64,000 nucleotides of DNA from VAXT01 sp963774625 (lineage in GTDB: Bacteria; Actinomycetota; Thermoleophilia; Gaiellales; Gaiellaceae): NCBI GenBank assembly GCA_963774625.1, contig CAVZFQ010000013.1, positions 1,178,001-1,242,000 on the forward strand, written 5' to 3'. The notes beneath the pieces were generated by a model. The model was not told the origin of the DNA and ran no database searches. It saw nothing but the letters and a program-made list of their open reading frames with translations. Both the position numbers and the translations under genes were made by a program. Shown piece by piece: positions 49,630 to 59,036 of this stretch; position 1 is the first letter of the stretch; every line of letters begins with the position of its first letter.

Positions 49630-50550
49630 GTGGCCCTCCTCGACCGTGCGATCGCCCGGCTCCTGCCGGCGGTGCCGAGACCGCTCGTCCAGCGGATCTC
49701 GTCGCGGTACATCGCGGGCGAGACCGTCGCCGACGCGTGCCGCACGGTCAAGCAGCTGAACGAGGAGGGTCGCATGGCGACCATCGACGTCCTCGGTGAG
49801 GAGATCGCCACGCCGGAGGCTGCGCTCGAGATCGTCGGTGCCTACCACGACGTCTTCGAGGCGGTCGAGAGCGAGCACCTCGACTCGAACGTGAGCGTCA
49901 AGCTGACCGGGCTCGGCCTGAAGCTCGGCTACGACCTCTGCAAGAGGAATCTCCAGACCGTCGTGCGCCATGCGGCCGAGAGCGGCAACTTCGTGCGGAT
50001 CGACATGGAGGACTCGAGCTGCACGAGCGACACCCTGCGGATCTACAGGGAGCTCCGCGAGGAAGGGCTCGACAACGTCGGCGTCGTTCTCCAGGCCTAC
50101 CTTCGGCGGACGATCAGGGACATTCGCGAGCTGGCGCCCCTGCGCCCGAACATTCGCCTCTGCAAGGGCATCTACATCGAGCCGCCACTGATCGCGTATC
50201 GCGACTTCGATGCCGTCCGGGAGAACTTCGTGCTCTGCCTGCGCGAGTTGCTACGTGGGGGGAGCTACGTCGGGATCGCGACGCACGACAAGTGGTTGAT
50301 CTCGGAGGGTCAGCGGCTCGTCGACGAGCACGGCCTGAAGCCGGAGGAGTACGAGTTCCAGATGCTGCTCGGAGTAACACCCGCCGCCGGGGACCGACTC
50401 ATTCGAGAGGGCCATCGGCTACGGGTCTACGTCCCCTTCGGCAAGCACTGGTACAGCTACTCGATGCGGCGGCTCCAGGAGAACCCGAAGATCGCCGGCT
50501 ACATCGCGGGGGACACGGTCGACCGGCTATTCGGCCGCAACGGCGCGTGA
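49630..50550 (+). CDS. Proline dehydrogenase
   Basis: The 306-residue flavoprotein (GTG start) has the PRODH barrel motifs: VSVKLTGLGLKLGYD, FVRIDMEDS, VGVVLQAYLRRT, IRLCKGIYIEP, GIATHDK and the substrate-binding YVPFGKHWYSYSMRRLQENP. It oxidises proline to 1-pyrroline-5-carboxylate and passes electrons to quinone. It is the single-domain type; no P5C dehydrogenase is adjacent. Confidence 0.93.
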   Translation: MALLDRAIARLLPAVPRPLVQRISSRYIAGETVADACRTVKQLNEEGRMATIDVLGEEIATPEAALEIVGAYHDVFEAVESEHLDSNVSVKLTGLGLKLGYDLCKRNLQTVVRHAAESGNFVRIDMEDSSCTSDTLRIYRELREEGLDNVGVVLQAYLRRTIRDIRELAPLRPNIRLCKGIYIEPPLIAYRDFDAVRENFVLCLRELLRGGSYVGIATHDKWLISEGQRLVDEHGLKPEEYEFQMLLGVTPAAGDRLIREGHRLRVYVPFGKHWYSYSMRRLQENPKIAGYIAGDTVDRLFGRNGA

Positions 50551-50563
50551 CGCTTTGTGACAC

Positions 50564-50582
50564 AAGTAACACAGTGTTACTT
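50564..50582. repeat. Perfect 19-bp palindrome after proline dehydrogenase
   Basis: AAGTAACACAGTGTTACTT has nine-base perfect arms around a central A, starting 14 bases after the stop codon. There is no T run after it. AT-rich symmetry of this size is typical of repressor operators, and it lies about 80 bases before the next gene, so it may control that gene rather than end the previous one. Confidence 0.6.
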
Positions 50583-50661
50583 GGATCCTGGAGCGGGATT
50601 TTGGAGGCATGGCCGGTGAGGCCGGTTGCTTCGGTACCCGGTCGGGCATAGGTTTTCCACA

Positions 50662-51849
50662 GTGTCGCCCGACCTATTCGAGCCTTTCGAGCCCAACGAG
50701 CGGTTTCGGCAGCGCCGCGCGCAGGCTCGCCGCCGCCGCCAGTACAGACGCCGGGCCGCGGTCGGTGTACTCGCCCTCCTGCTGGTCGCCGTCGCCGCGA
50801 TGGCGATCGGCGCCACGGTGATCCACAACGACTCGAGCAAGTCCCCGGCCAAGGCCGCACCCAAGACCGAGACGAAGAAAGCGGTGCAACGGCGGCCCGT
50901 GCCGCAGGAGATCCGCGGCGTCCATGTGACGCCGGCGCTCGCCTCGGACTCGACGAAGCTCGCCGAGTACCTCGCAATCCCGGGGCTGAACACGCTCCAG
51001 GTCGACGTCAAGGACGAGAACGGCGAGGTCGGCTTCCTGATGCCGAACACGACGCTCGCGCGGAAGGTCGGAGCGACCAAGCCGTACTACAAAGCGGGTC
51101 AGGTTGCGGGTAAGGCACGCGCTGCCGGGGTCTATCTCATCGGACGGATCGTCACCTTCGAGGACCCGATCCTGTCCCAGCAGCGGCCGGACCTGGCGAT
51201 TCGCCGCCGTGACGGGTCGGTTTGGACGAACTCGGCCGGGCTCGGCTGGACGAACCCCTACGACAAGCGCGTCTGGGACTACAACATCGAGATCGCGAAG
51301 GCCGCTGCCGTGCGCGGCTTCGACGAGATCCAGTTCGACTATGTCCGGTTCCCGAGCGACGGCGACGTCGAGAACACGGTGTTCCGAGGCAAGGTCAACG
51401 AGGACATGGGGTGGACGATTGCCCGCTTCGTCCAGTACGCGGCGAAACAGCTCAAGCCGCTGGGTGTCCGCGTCTCGGTCGACACGTTCGGGCTAGCCGC
51501 CACGCATGACCTCGGCATCGGCCAGGTTCCTAAGCGGCTCGCGCGGTTCGTCGACGCGATCTACCCCATGGTCTACCCCTCGCATTACAACGCGGGTGAG
51601 TTCAACCTGCCGGACCCCAGCGGGTCGCCCGGGACGACGGTCGCCGCATCTCTGCGCGACTACCGACGGCAGATGCGGGGCAGCAAGGCGCAGCTGATCC
51701 CATGGCTCGAAGACTTTTCGCTCGGCCGCACGCGTACTGTCGATGAGGTGCGCGCCCAGATCGAGGCGGCGCGCAGCTCCCAGACGGGCGGCTTCCTGCT
51801 CTGGAACCCGAGCGGCGTCTATTCACAAGAAGTGCTCCGCAGGCCGTAG
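50662..51849 (+). CDS. Membrane-anchored putative glycoside hydrolase (DUF4015-type)
   Basis: The 395-residue protein has a basic cytoplasmic start (RFRQRRAQARRRRQYRRR), one membrane segment (residues about 33-53), a linker, and a TIM-barrel domain. That domain contains IRGVHVTPALASDS, LNTLQVDVKDENGEVGF, YLIGRIVTFEDP, GFDEIQFDYVRFPSDGD, VSVDTFGLAA and IYPMVYPSHY. These strand ends match the DUF4015 putative glycoside hydrolases. It probably acts on an extracellular or wall polysaccharide. GTG 50662 is chosen as start. Confidence 0.82.
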   Translation: MSPDLFEPFEPNERFRQRRAQARRRRQYRRRAAVGVLALLLVAVAAMAIGATVIHNDSSKSPAKAAPKTETKKAVQRRPVPQEIRGVHVTPALASDSTKLAEYLAIPGLNTLQVDVKDENGEVGFLMPNTTLARKVGATKPYYKAGQVAGKARAAGVYLIGRIVTFEDPILSQQRPDLAIRRRDGSVWTNSAGLGWTNPYDKRVWDYNIEIAKAAAVRGFDEIQFDYVRFPSDGDVENTVFRGKVNEDMGWTIARFVQYAAKQLKPLGVRVSVDTFGLAATHDLGIGQVPKRLARFVDAIYPMVYPSHYNAGEFNLPDPSGSPGTTVAASLRDYRRQMRGSKAQLIPWLEDFSLGRTRTVDEVRAQIEAARSSQTGGFLLWNPSGVYSQEVLRRP

Positions 51850-51879
51850 TCTCCCTGCGAGCGCCGACCAGGAGGGGAT

Positions 51880-53406
51880 ATGAAAGACCGCTACGAAGAG
51901 CTCAAGAAGAAGCTCGCCAAGATTCACGACGTGCACATGGCGCGTTCGATCCTCTCGTGGGATCAACACACCAAGATGCCGCCGAAAGCAGGGGATATCC
52001 GCGCCGAGCAGCTCGGCACGCTCGACCGGATCGCCCACGAGCTCTTCATCGACGACGACATCGGAGCGCTCCTCGAGGAGCTGCGCCCGTACGAGGAGAG
52101 CCATGACTACGACTCGGACGAGGCCAGCCTCCTCCGCGTCACCCGGCGCGAGTACGCCAAGGCCACGCGGGTCCCGTCGGATCTCCGTGCTGAGCTGACG
52201 CGCGCCGGCGCGATCGCGCTGGCTGCCTGGGTCGAAGCCCGGCAGAAGTCCGATTTCGCGATCTTCCTCCCCTATCTCCGGCGCAACGTGGAGCTGCAGC
52301 GCGAATACGTCGCGTGCTTCCCGAAGGCGGAGAACGACTACGACGTGCTGCTCGACGACTTCGACGAGGGCATGAAGACGACCGAGGTGAGAGCGGTCTT
52401 CGACGAGCTGAAGACCGAGTTGATCCCGCTGATCGCCGAGATCACGGAACGCGCCGACGCGGTCGACAACTCGTGCCTCACGGGCCATTTCCCGGTCGAC
52501 AAGCAGCGGGCCCTCGCCCTCGAGGTGCTCGAGCAGCTCGGCTACGACCACGAGTCATGGCGGCTCGATCCGACCGTCCACCCGTTCGCGATGAGCGCGG
52601 CGACGACCGACATCCGTCTCACCACGCGCTACGACGAGGGCGACATGCACAGCCTGATGGCCGCCATCCACGAGTTCGGGCACGGCTTCTACGAGGCCGG
52701 CATCGACCCGCGACTCGAGCGCACTCCGCTCTCGCAGGTGACGTCGATGAGCCTGCACGAGTCGCAGAGCCGGATGTGGGAGAACCTCGTCGGCCGCAGC
52801 CTCCCGTTCTGGAAGCACTTCTATCCGCGGCTGCAGGCCGCCTACCCCGGGCAGTTCGGCGACGTCGAGCTCGACGAGTTCTACCGGGCGATCAACAAGG
52901 TCGAGCCGTCGCTGATCCGCATCGAGGCCGACGAGGCGACTTACAACCTGCACATCATCCTGCGCTTCGAGCTGGAGCAGGAGATCCTCGACGGCTCGCT
53001 CGACCTGGCCGATCTGCCGGAGGCCTGGAACGCTCGCATGACCGAGTACATGGGCGTGGACGTGCCCGACGACGCCCACGGTGTGCTGCAGGACGTGCAC
53101 TGGTCGGGCGGCGCGATCGGCTACTTCCCGACTTACTCGCTCGGCAACGTCATCTCCGTGCAGCTCTGGGACCAGGTGCGCGACGCGATCCCCGACCTCG
53201 ATCAGCAGCTCGAGCGCGGAGAGTTCGGGGAGCTGTCCTCGTGGCTCCGCGAGAACCTGCACCGGAACGGACGGAAGTTCACCTCGAAGGAGACGCTGGA
53301 GCGCCTCGTCGGTGGAGGGATCGACTCCGGGCCATACCTGAGGTATCTGAAGGACAAGCTCGGCGGGATCTACGGGATCCGCGCCGAGACCGGCGCCGCG
53401 GTTTAG
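51880..53406 (+). CDS. Metallocarboxypeptidase, M32 (Taq) family
   Basis: The 508-residue protein follows a good ribosome site (AGGAGG). M32 signatures are ARSILSWDQHTKMPPKA, the HExxH zinc motif in AAIHEFGHGFYEAGI, the downstream Glu in SLHESQSRMWENLVGRS and WSGGAIGYFPTYSLGN. It trims C-terminal residues from peptides in the cytoplasm. Length and motifs are complete. Its end meets the broken glycosylase gene on the opposite strand. Confidence 0.93.
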   Translation: MKDRYEELKKKLAKIHDVHMARSILSWDQHTKMPPKAGDIRAEQLGTLDRIAHELFIDDDIGALLEELRPYEESHDYDSDEASLLRVTRREYAKATRVPSDLRAELTRAGAIALAAWVEARQKSDFAIFLPYLRRNVELQREYVACFPKAENDYDVLLDDFDEGMKTTEVRAVFDELKTELIPLIAEITERADAVDNSCLTGHFPVDKQRALALEVLEQLGYDHESWRLDPTVHPFAMSAATTDIRLTTRYDEGDMHSLMAAIHEFGHGFYEAGIDPRLERTPLSQVTSMSLHESQSRMWENLVGRSLPFWKHFYPRLQAAYPGQFGDVELDEFYRAINKVEPSLIRIEADEATYNLHIILRFELEQEILDGSLDLADLPEAWNARMTEYMGVDVPDDAHGVLQDVHWSGGAIGYFPTYSLGNVISVQLWDQVRDAIPDLDQQLERGEFGELSSWLRENLHRNGRKFTSKETLERLVGGGIDSGPYLRYLKDKLGGIYGIRAETGAAV

Positions 53407-53965
53407 CGACCTCGCGGTAGCGGAAGCAGTCGACGGTGTGGTCGTTGACCAGGCCCGTTGCCTGCATGAACGAGTAGCAGGTCGTCGGGCCGACGAAGCG
53501 GAAGCCACGCGTTCTTCAGGTCCTTGCTCATCGCTGCTGACTCGGCGGTCTCCGCCGGAAGCTCCCCAGGGAGCGGAAGCGGTTCTTGATCGGCGAGCCG
53601 CCGACGAAGCTCCAGACGTAGGCATCGAAGCTGCCCAGCTCCTTCTGCACGGCGAGGACGGCCCGCGCGTTGGCGATGGCCGCTTCGATCTTGCCCTTGT
53701 GGCGAACGATGCCCGCGTCGCCGACGAGGCGCTTCACGTCCGTCGCGCCGAACCGTGCCACAGCCTGCGGGTCGAACCTGGCGAACGCGTTGCGGTAACC
53801 CTCGCGCTTGTTGAGGATCGTCTTCCAGGAGAGGCCGGCCTGGGCTCCCTCGAGGACGAGGAGCTCGAAGAGGTGCCGGTCGTCGTGTGACGGAACGCCC
53901 CACTCCTCGTCGTGGTAGGCGACGTAGAGCGGGTCCTGCTCAGGGACCCAGCCGCAACGCTTCAA
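53403..53965 (-). pseudogene. tag: DNA-3-methyladenine glycosylase I with two compensating frameshifts
   Basis: The N-terminal 130 or so residues are a clean Tag protein: CGWVPEQDPLYVAYHDEEWG, LFELLVLEGAQAGLSWKTIL, FARFDPQAVARF and FDAYVWSFVGGSPIKN. Near 53564-53569 (a CCCC run) the conserved sequence moves to another frame (ELPAETAESAAMSKDLKN). Near 53503-53513 it returns to the first frame (RGFRFVGPTTC, MQATGLVNDHTVDCFRYR). A TTG at 53965 is the likely start. Either two single-base sequence errors or a decayed gene; the protein content is otherwise well conserved. Confidence 0.8.
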
Positions 53966-53970
53966 CGCGC

Positions 53971-54282
53971 CTACGGCGGCGGGGGCGGGCCGTCGATGGG
54001 TGGTGGCGGCGGCTCCTCTTCGACATAGGTCGTCCGGCGCTCTCGACCCCCGTACCAGGGCCGGGCCGCCGGAGCGGCGCCCTCGACGTAGGTCGAGCGC
54101 GTGAAGTACCCCGGGCCCCAAAAGCTGCGCCACAGGAGCATGCTGAGGACGAAGCCGACGATCCCGATCACGATCAGGATGACCCCGATCGCGTCGAGGT
54201 CGAGGCCTGACGGCTCGTCGGTGATGCCCCACGCGAGAATCGCGCCGGCAGCGATCAGAACGAGGCTCACTCCGAGTCCCAT
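53971..54282 (-). CDS. Small membrane protein, DUF6458-like (103 aa)
   Basis: Two membrane segments (residues about 2-19 and 29-50; GVSLVLIAAGAILAWGITD and IGVILIVIGIVGFVLSMLLW) are followed by a Tyr/Arg/Pro-rich cytoplasmic tail ending in poly-Pro runs. This pattern is common in actinobacterial DUF6458 proteins of unknown role. It lies directly upstream of the broken glycosylase gene on the same strand. Confidence 0.72.
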   Translation of the reverse strand: MGLGVSLVLIAAGAILAWGITDEPSGLDLDAIGVILIVIGIVGFVLSMLLWRSFWGPGYFTRSTYVEGAAPAARPWYGGRERRTTYVEEEPPPPPIDGPPPPP

Positions 54283-54323
54283 ACTCCTCCTACAACGTTG
54301 TCGAGGGCCTTCCGGTTACGGAG

Positions 54324-54716
54324 CTACTCGGCCGGACGGTTCCACCAGCGGCGCTTGTCCGGCTCCTCGTTCTCGATCAGATCGGCCAGCTGCACGTCGC
54401 GGTACGCGCGCAGTGTGAACTCGGCCTGCGCCACGAACCCGACTGCGGTCCGCGAGTACGTGAGCGGATAGCTCGTGAGGTCCCAGTTCTCGAGCGGGCC
54501 GGGATCGTCGAGCTTCGCCTTCTGCTCCTCGGTCGTGATCTCGAAGACGGCAACGCCGCCGTGGCGACCGATGAAGTGGTCGTGGTAGACCGCGAGGCCG
54601 CGTGCATGGTCACCGATGTACTCGTTGAACAGCTCGTTCGCCTGTCGCGCGTTGACGCCCAAGGGGGCGAGCGCGTAGACCAGGTAGCAGCGCTCCTTGA
54701 CGGCCTCGTCGTTCAT
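54324..54716 (-). CDS. Hypothetical ferredoxin-like-fold protein (130 aa)
   Basis: The product contains CYLVYALAPLGVNARQANEL, AVYHDHFIGRHGGVAVFEI and DLTSYPLTYSRTAVGFVAQAEFTL, an alternating strand/helix pattern like dimeric alpha-beta barrel proteins. I cannot assign a function. Its start overlaps the stop of the FabL-like gene (ATGA), so it belongs to that three-gene unit. Confidence 0.65.
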   Translation of the reverse strand: MNDEAVKERCYLVYALAPLGVNARQANELFNEYIGDHARGLAVYHDHFIGRHGGVAVFEITTEEQKAKLDDPGPLENWDLTSYPLTYSRTAVGFVAQAEFTLRAYRDVQLADLIENEEPDKRRWWNRPAE

Positions 54717-55447
54717 GCCGGCAGCGAGAAGCCGCCGTCGACGACGAGCGTGTGCCCGCAGACCATCGCCGCCTCCGGCGACGAGAGGAAGACGACGGCG
54801 TCCGCGATGTCCTTCGGCTCCACGAGCCGGCCGGCAGGCGTCCGCTTGGTTCCCATCTCGAGCATCTGCTCGCGGTTCGGGAAGTGGTCGAGCGCGCCGG
54901 TGTCGACGACCCCGCCCGACACTGCGTTGACGCGGATCCCCCGTGGCGCGAGCTCGACCGCGAGGTAGCGGACGAGCGACTCGAGCGCCGCCTTCGAGGT
55001 GCCGACGAGGACGTAGTTCTCGAGCACGCGGGTCGACCCGAGGCTCGAGATGCCGACTATCGAGCCGCCCTTCGGCATCTTGGGGGCCGCTTCCCGGGCG
55101 AGGGAAAGCAGCGCGCGCGCGTTCGCGGCATGCGTCCAGTCCCAGTGCTTGTCCTCGGTCTCGAGTGCGGGGCGGATGACGCCGGTCGCTGCGTTGTGCA
55201 CGAGCACGGCCGGCTCCAGCTCGCCGAACTCCTTGGCGACACGCGCGGAGGAGACGTTGCCGCGGACGAGCACGGGCTCGGCTCCCCGCTCGCGGATCTC
55301 CTCCGCGGTCTTCTCGGCCGCGGCGTCGTTCCGCATGTAGCCGATCGCGACTCGCGCCGCACCGAGGTCGGCGAAGCGGAGGGCGGTCTCACGTCCGATG
55401 CCGCGCGACCCGCCCGTGATCGCGACGGTCGCGTCCTTCCAGATCAT
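54713..55447 (-). CDS. fabL: Enoyl-ACP reductase, FabL type (short-chain dehydrogenase)
   Basis: The 244-residue protein has the SDR cofactor motif VAITGGSRGIGRETALRFAD. Diagnostic FabL stretches are VHNAATGVIRPALE, HWDWTHAANARALLSLA, VGISSLGSTRVLENYVLVG with the catalytic Tyr-x6-Lys pair, NAVSGGVVDTGALDHFPNRE and TLVVDGGFSL. These closely follow Bacillus FabL, the triclosan-tolerant NADPH enoyl-ACP reductase of fatty-acid synthesis. Actinobacteria more often use FabI/InhA or other forms, so the FabL type is notable. It is coupled at both ends to small genes. Confidence 0.82.
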   Translation of the reverse strand: MIWKDATVAITGGSRGIGRETALRFADLGAARVAIGYMRNDAAAEKTAEEIRERGAEPVLVRGNVSSARVAKEFGELEPAVLVHNAATGVIRPALETEDKHWDWTHAANARALLSLAREAAPKMPKGGSIVGISSLGSTRVLENYVLVGTSKAALESLVRYLAVELAPRGIRVNAVSGGVVDTGALDHFPNREQMLEMGTKRTPAGRLVEPKDIADAVVFLSSPEAAMVCGHTLVVDGGFSLPA

Positions 55448-55722
55448 TCGTTCCGAGGCAGAGGCGCGTCGGCGGGCGCCGCGCTCGGAATGCCTTCCCA
55501 GCCCGGCCTCGTGCTCGGCTCCCGGGCGCCTTCCTCCGCCTTGGAGGAGGCGTAGCCGAGTCGGTCCAGCAGCTCCGCCTTCTCCTCCGCGTACTTGCGG
55601 ACGGTGTGGTCGGAGGGGAGGCTCTCGACGAGCTCGAGCACTCGCGCTCGCAGCTGGTAGGCGAAGTGCGGGGTGGCGGGACCGACGAGCGCGTCGACGT
55701 CGTCGCGGGTCGGCTCGGCCAT
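55444..55722 (-). CDS. Small hypothetical protein upstream of fabL (92 aa)
   Basis: From ATG 55722 the protein is helical in its first 60 residues (PHFAYQLRARVLELVESLPSD cited without its first residue, and VRKYAEEKAELLDRLGYA) with a Pro/Ala-rich tail. Its stop overlaps the FabL-like ATG (ATGA), so it is the first gene of that unit. No family recognised. Confidence 0.68.
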   Translation of the reverse strand: MAEPTRDDVDALVGPATPHFAYQLRARVLELVESLPSDHTVRKYAEEKAELLDRLGYASSKAEEGAREPSTRPGWEGIPSAAPADAPLPRNE

Positions 55723-55753
55723 TGCGCAAAGCGTAGTCGGTACTGTCGGCTCG

Positions 55754-56641
55754 GTGCGCCGGGGCTCTGTGGCCGATCTCATGCTGCTCGTCACGGTCAC
55801 GCTCTGGGCGCTCAACTTCAGCGTCTCGAAGTACATCCTCGACCACGGTTTCACGCCGCTCACGTACTCGGCGACCCGCTACGGCGTCGCCGCCTTGATC
55901 TTCGTCGGGATCGTGCTGGCCTGGGAGGGCACGCTCCGTGTCCACCGCCGGGACCTCGGCATCGTCACCGTCGCGGTAGCTCTGCTGCTCACGAACCAGC
56001 TGAGCTTCGTGTTCGCGCTCGACCTTTCCACGGCGACGACCGTTGCGCTGCTCTTCGGCACGCTGCCGATCTTCACGGCGCTGATCGCGCGCCTGGTCGG
56101 CGTCGAGCAGCTCGGCAATCGCTTCTGGATTGCTGCGGCGCTCTCCTTCGGCGGGGTCGTGCTCGTCACGGCGGGCTCTGACGGCGGCCTCTCGGGCAAC
56201 CTGCTCGGCAACGTGCTGGCCGTTCTCGGAGCGGCGACCTGGGGTGGTTACTCGGTCGCGCTGGCCCCGCTCATGCAGCGCTACTCGCCGTTCCGGCTGA
56301 GCGCCATCTTCCTGTTGGCGGTCTTCCTCGCGTTGCTCGTCCTCGCCTCCGCCCAGCTGGGTGAGCAGGAGTGGGATCTCGGCCCGCGCGTGTGGGCCCT
56401 GTTCGCATTCGCAACGCTCGGGCCGCTCGTGCTCACGAACCTGCTCTGGTTCACGGCCATCGATCAGGTCGGCCCCTCGCGCGCGGCGCTGTTCGCGAAC
56501 CTGCAGCCGTTCCTCGCCGCGATCATTGCGCTGGTGCTGCTCTCGGAGGAGCTGACGATGTTGCAGGTGGCCGGCGGGCTCGCGATCGCGGCCGGCATCG
56601 TTTTCTCGCGGCGCTCCCAGCCCCCTGGAGAGCCGACGTGA
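55754..56641 (+). CDS. EamA/DMT-family membrane transporter
   Basis: The 295-residue protein has ten membrane segments in two EamA halves: LMLLVTVTLWALNFSVSKYI at the start with the usual W-x-x-N/F pattern, then a second half starting LLGNVLAVLGAATWGGYSVA. It probably exports a small metabolite or amino acid. GTG 55754 is chosen. The last four bases overlap the start of the kinase gene (GTGA), linking the two. Confidence 0.87.
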   Translation: MRRGSVADLMLLVTVTLWALNFSVSKYILDHGFTPLTYSATRYGVAALIFVGIVLAWEGTLRVHRRDLGIVTVAVALLLTNQLSFVFALDLSTATTVALLFGTLPIFTALIARLVGVEQLGNRFWIAAALSFGGVVLVTAGSDGGLSGNLLGNVLAVLGAATWGGYSVALAPLMQRYSPFRLSAIFLLAVFLALLVLASAQLGEQEWDLGPRVWALFAFATLGPLVLTNLLWFTAIDQVGPSRAALFANLQPFLAAIIALVLLSEELTMLQVAGGLAIAAGIVFSRRSQPPGEPT

Positions 56642-57501
56642 TCGAGCAGCGGATTGCCGAGCTCGCTGCGATGCCGGTGTCTGCGGTCGAGGCCGTGGTC
56701 GGGCGCGGTTACACGCCGGCCAGGCGGCTCCTCGTCACCTTCGAGGATGGCTCGACTGCCTTCGCGAAGGTGGCGGTCAACGAGAGCACCGCGGAGTGGC
56801 TCGCGGTGGAGCACATCGTCTATTCCCAGGTGGAAGGGTCGTTCCTACCGCGTTTCCTCGGCTACGACGACGCCGAGCCCGCACTGCTCCTACTCGAGGA
56901 TTTGAGCGAGGCACACTGGCCCCCGCCCTGGCCCGACGGCTCGGTCGCCGCCGTACTCGGAGCGCTGGAGAAGATCGCCGCGACCTGGCCACCGCACGGA
57001 GTGCCGTCGTCGGAGATCTATCGCGAGGAGCTCGGTGAGGGCTGGGCGCTCGTCGAGCAGGACCCGGGCCCGTTCCTCTCGTTCGAGCTGTGCTCGCGCG
57101 AGTGGCTGGCGGATGCGTTGCCGACCCTGCTCGAGGCGGCCCGTGCTGCACCGATCGAAGGTGAGTCGCTCCTCCACTTCGACGTGCGCAGCGACAACAT
57201 CGCGCTGCGTGGCGATCGCGCCGTCCTCGTCGACTGGAACTGGGCCTGCACCGGGAACCCGCTGCTCGATCGAGCGACCTGGGCGCCGTCGCTGCACGTC
57301 GAGGGCGGTCCTCCGCCGGAGGAGCTCGTGCCGGACTGCCCACCCGGCTTCCCCGCGATGCTCGCCGGGTTCTGGGCACTACGGGTCGGTCTCCCGCCTC
57401 CTGAAGGAGCGGCACCTGGCCTGCGGGATCTCCAGTTGGCCCAGCTCGGGGTCGTCCTACCCTGGGCCGTCCAGGCGCTCGACCTGCCCTCGCTAGGGTG
57501 A
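56638..57501 (+). CDS. Aminoglycoside phosphotransferase-like kinase
   Basis: The 287-residue protein has a kinase-like fold: FEDGSTAFAKVAVNE (ATP-binding Lys), LLLLEDLSEAHW (hinge), the catalytic loop LLHFDVRSDNIALRG and the metal-binding DWNWACTGNPLLD. This APH group includes antibiotic, choline and other small-molecule kinases. The substrate is unknown; tight coupling to two transporters may hint at modification of an exported compound. It overlaps both neighbours by four bases. Confidence 0.82.
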   Translation: MIEQRIAELAAMPVSAVEAVVGRGYTPARRLLVTFEDGSTAFAKVAVNESTAEWLAVEHIVYSQVEGSFLPRFLGYDDAEPALLLLEDLSEAHWPPPWPDGSVAAVLGALEKIAATWPPHGVPSSEIYREELGEGWALVEQDPGPFLSFELCSREWLADALPTLLEAARAAPIEGESLLHFDVRSDNIALRGDRAVLVDWNWACTGNPLLDRATWAPSLHVEGGPPPEELVPDCPPGFPAMLAGFWALRVGLPPPEGAAPGLRDLQLAQLGVVLPWAVQALDLPSLG

Positions 57502-59036
57502 CTCGAATGGGTCGCCTCCGCGCTCGGCTCGCTCGCACGCCTCCCGGATACCGCTTCACGATCGGGCGCGTGCTCGCGATCTACGGCGCGATCATGGTCG
57601 CGCTCCTGCTGGCTGCACTCGATCAGACGATCGTCGCGACCTCGCTGCCGGCGATCGTCGACGACCTCGGCGGCTTGACGAGTTACTCCTGGGTGATCAC
57701 GTCGTACATCCTCGCGATGACCGTCACCGTGCCCTTGTACGGGAAGCTCGGTGACATCTATGGCCGACGCCTGCTGTGGATGTTCGCGATCTCGATCTTC
57801 CTCCTGGGCTCGGCGCTATGCGGGCTTGCGCAGTCGATGAACCAGCTCGTTGCGTTCCGCGTCGTCCAGGGGCTTGGAGCGGGCGGCCTGTTCGCGCTCG
57901 CGCATGCGACGATCGGAGTGATCGTCCCGCCGCGCGACCGCGGTCGCTACCAGGGACTCTTCGGATCGGTATTCATCATGGGCTCGATCCTCGGCCCTGC
58001 ACTCGGCGGGATCCTCGTCGACCAGGCGAGCTGGCGCTGGGCGTTCTACGTGAACCTTCCGGTCGGCGCGCTCGCACTGGTCGTGATCTCAATCGCGATC
58101 CCGAAGCGTGAGAAGCGGCTGGATCACTACCTCGACATCCCGGGCGCGGTGGTGCTGGCTGCCGGGTCGTGTGCACTACTCCTCGGACTGGTCTGGGGAC
58201 GCGACCACGGCTGGGGCTCTCCCCGGGTCCTCAGCTGCCTCGCTGCTGCCGCCGTGCTGATCGCCGTGTTCGCATATATCGAACGCCGCGCGCCCGAACC
58301 GATCCTCCCATTCGACTTGTTGCGGCATCCGACCGTCGCGACCGGGGTCGTGTCGATCGGGCTGGCGGCGATGGCCATGGTGGGAACGATTGCCTTCGTC
58401 CCGCTCTTCGTGCAGGGCGTCATCGGCACCTCGGCCACGACCTCGGGCGCCGTGCTGACGCCGTTCATGCTCGGCGCAGTCCTAGCGAGCGCGATCTCCG
58501 GGCAGTGGATCTCGCGTTCCGGGCGCTACCGGCCGAACGCCCTCGCCGGGCCGATCGTCCTCGGCATCGGGCTCCTCTTGCTCTCGCGGATGGACACGAC
58601 GACGACCACGACGCAGGCGGCGACCTACATGGTCGTGGCAGGGGTCGGGCTCGGCCTGATGATGCAGGTCTTCGTGATCGCCGTGCAGAACGTCGTGCCC
58701 TTCCGCTCGATCGGCTCCGCGACCGCGTTGACGCAGTTCTCCCGCTCGATCGGCGCCACGCTCGGCGTGACGCTGATGGGCGTGATCATCAACCACGGGC
58801 TGCCCGCAGGCACCGAAGTCGAGAATGCCGCCGTGCGACAACTGCCCCCGAATCTGCGCGAAGCGTTGGCAGACGCCATGCAGCCCGCGTTCATGTCGGC
58901 CGCGGGGCTCTGCGCCGTCGTTCTCCTGATCGTGTTCCTCGGCCTCAAGGAGGTTCCGCTCAGGAAGGACTTCGAGGACGCGCCCGCCGCGGGGATTCCT
59001 GAAGCGACGCGTGCTGTTCTAAGATCAGAGACATGA
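57498..59036 (+). CDS. MFS drug exporter, DHA2 (EmrB/QacA) family, 14 TM
   Basis: The 512-residue protein has about 14 membrane segments. DHA2 motifs are LDQTIVATSLPAIVDDLGG (motif D1), GKLGDIYGRRLLW (motif A) and GSVFIMGSILGPALGGILVD (motif C). It should be a proton-driven exporter. Its GTG overlaps the kinase stop and its TGA overlaps the start of the dioxygenase gene (ATGA), so all four genes are likely one unit. Confidence 0.92.
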   Translation: MTRMGRLRARLARTPPGYRFTIGRVLAIYGAIMVALLLAALDQTIVATSLPAIVDDLGGLTSYSWVITSYILAMTVTVPLYGKLGDIYGRRLLWMFAISIFLLGSALCGLAQSMNQLVAFRVVQGLGAGGLFALAHATIGVIVPPRDRGRYQGLFGSVFIMGSILGPALGGILVDQASWRWAFYVNLPVGALALVVISIAIPKREKRLDHYLDIPGAVVLAAGSCALLLGLVWGRDHGWGSPRVLSCLAAAAVLIAVFAYIERRAPEPILPFDLLRHPTVATGVVSIGLAAMAMVGTIAFVPLFVQGVIGTSATTSGAVLTPFMLGAVLASAISGQWISRSGRYRPNALAGPIVLGIGLLLLSRMDTTTTTTQAATYMVVAGVGLGLMMQVFVIAVQNVVPFRSIGSATALTQFSRSIGATLGVTLMGVIINHGLPAGTEVENAAVRQLPPNLREALADAMQPAFMSAAGLCAVVLLIVFLGLKEVPLRKDFEDAPAAGIPEATRAVLRSET

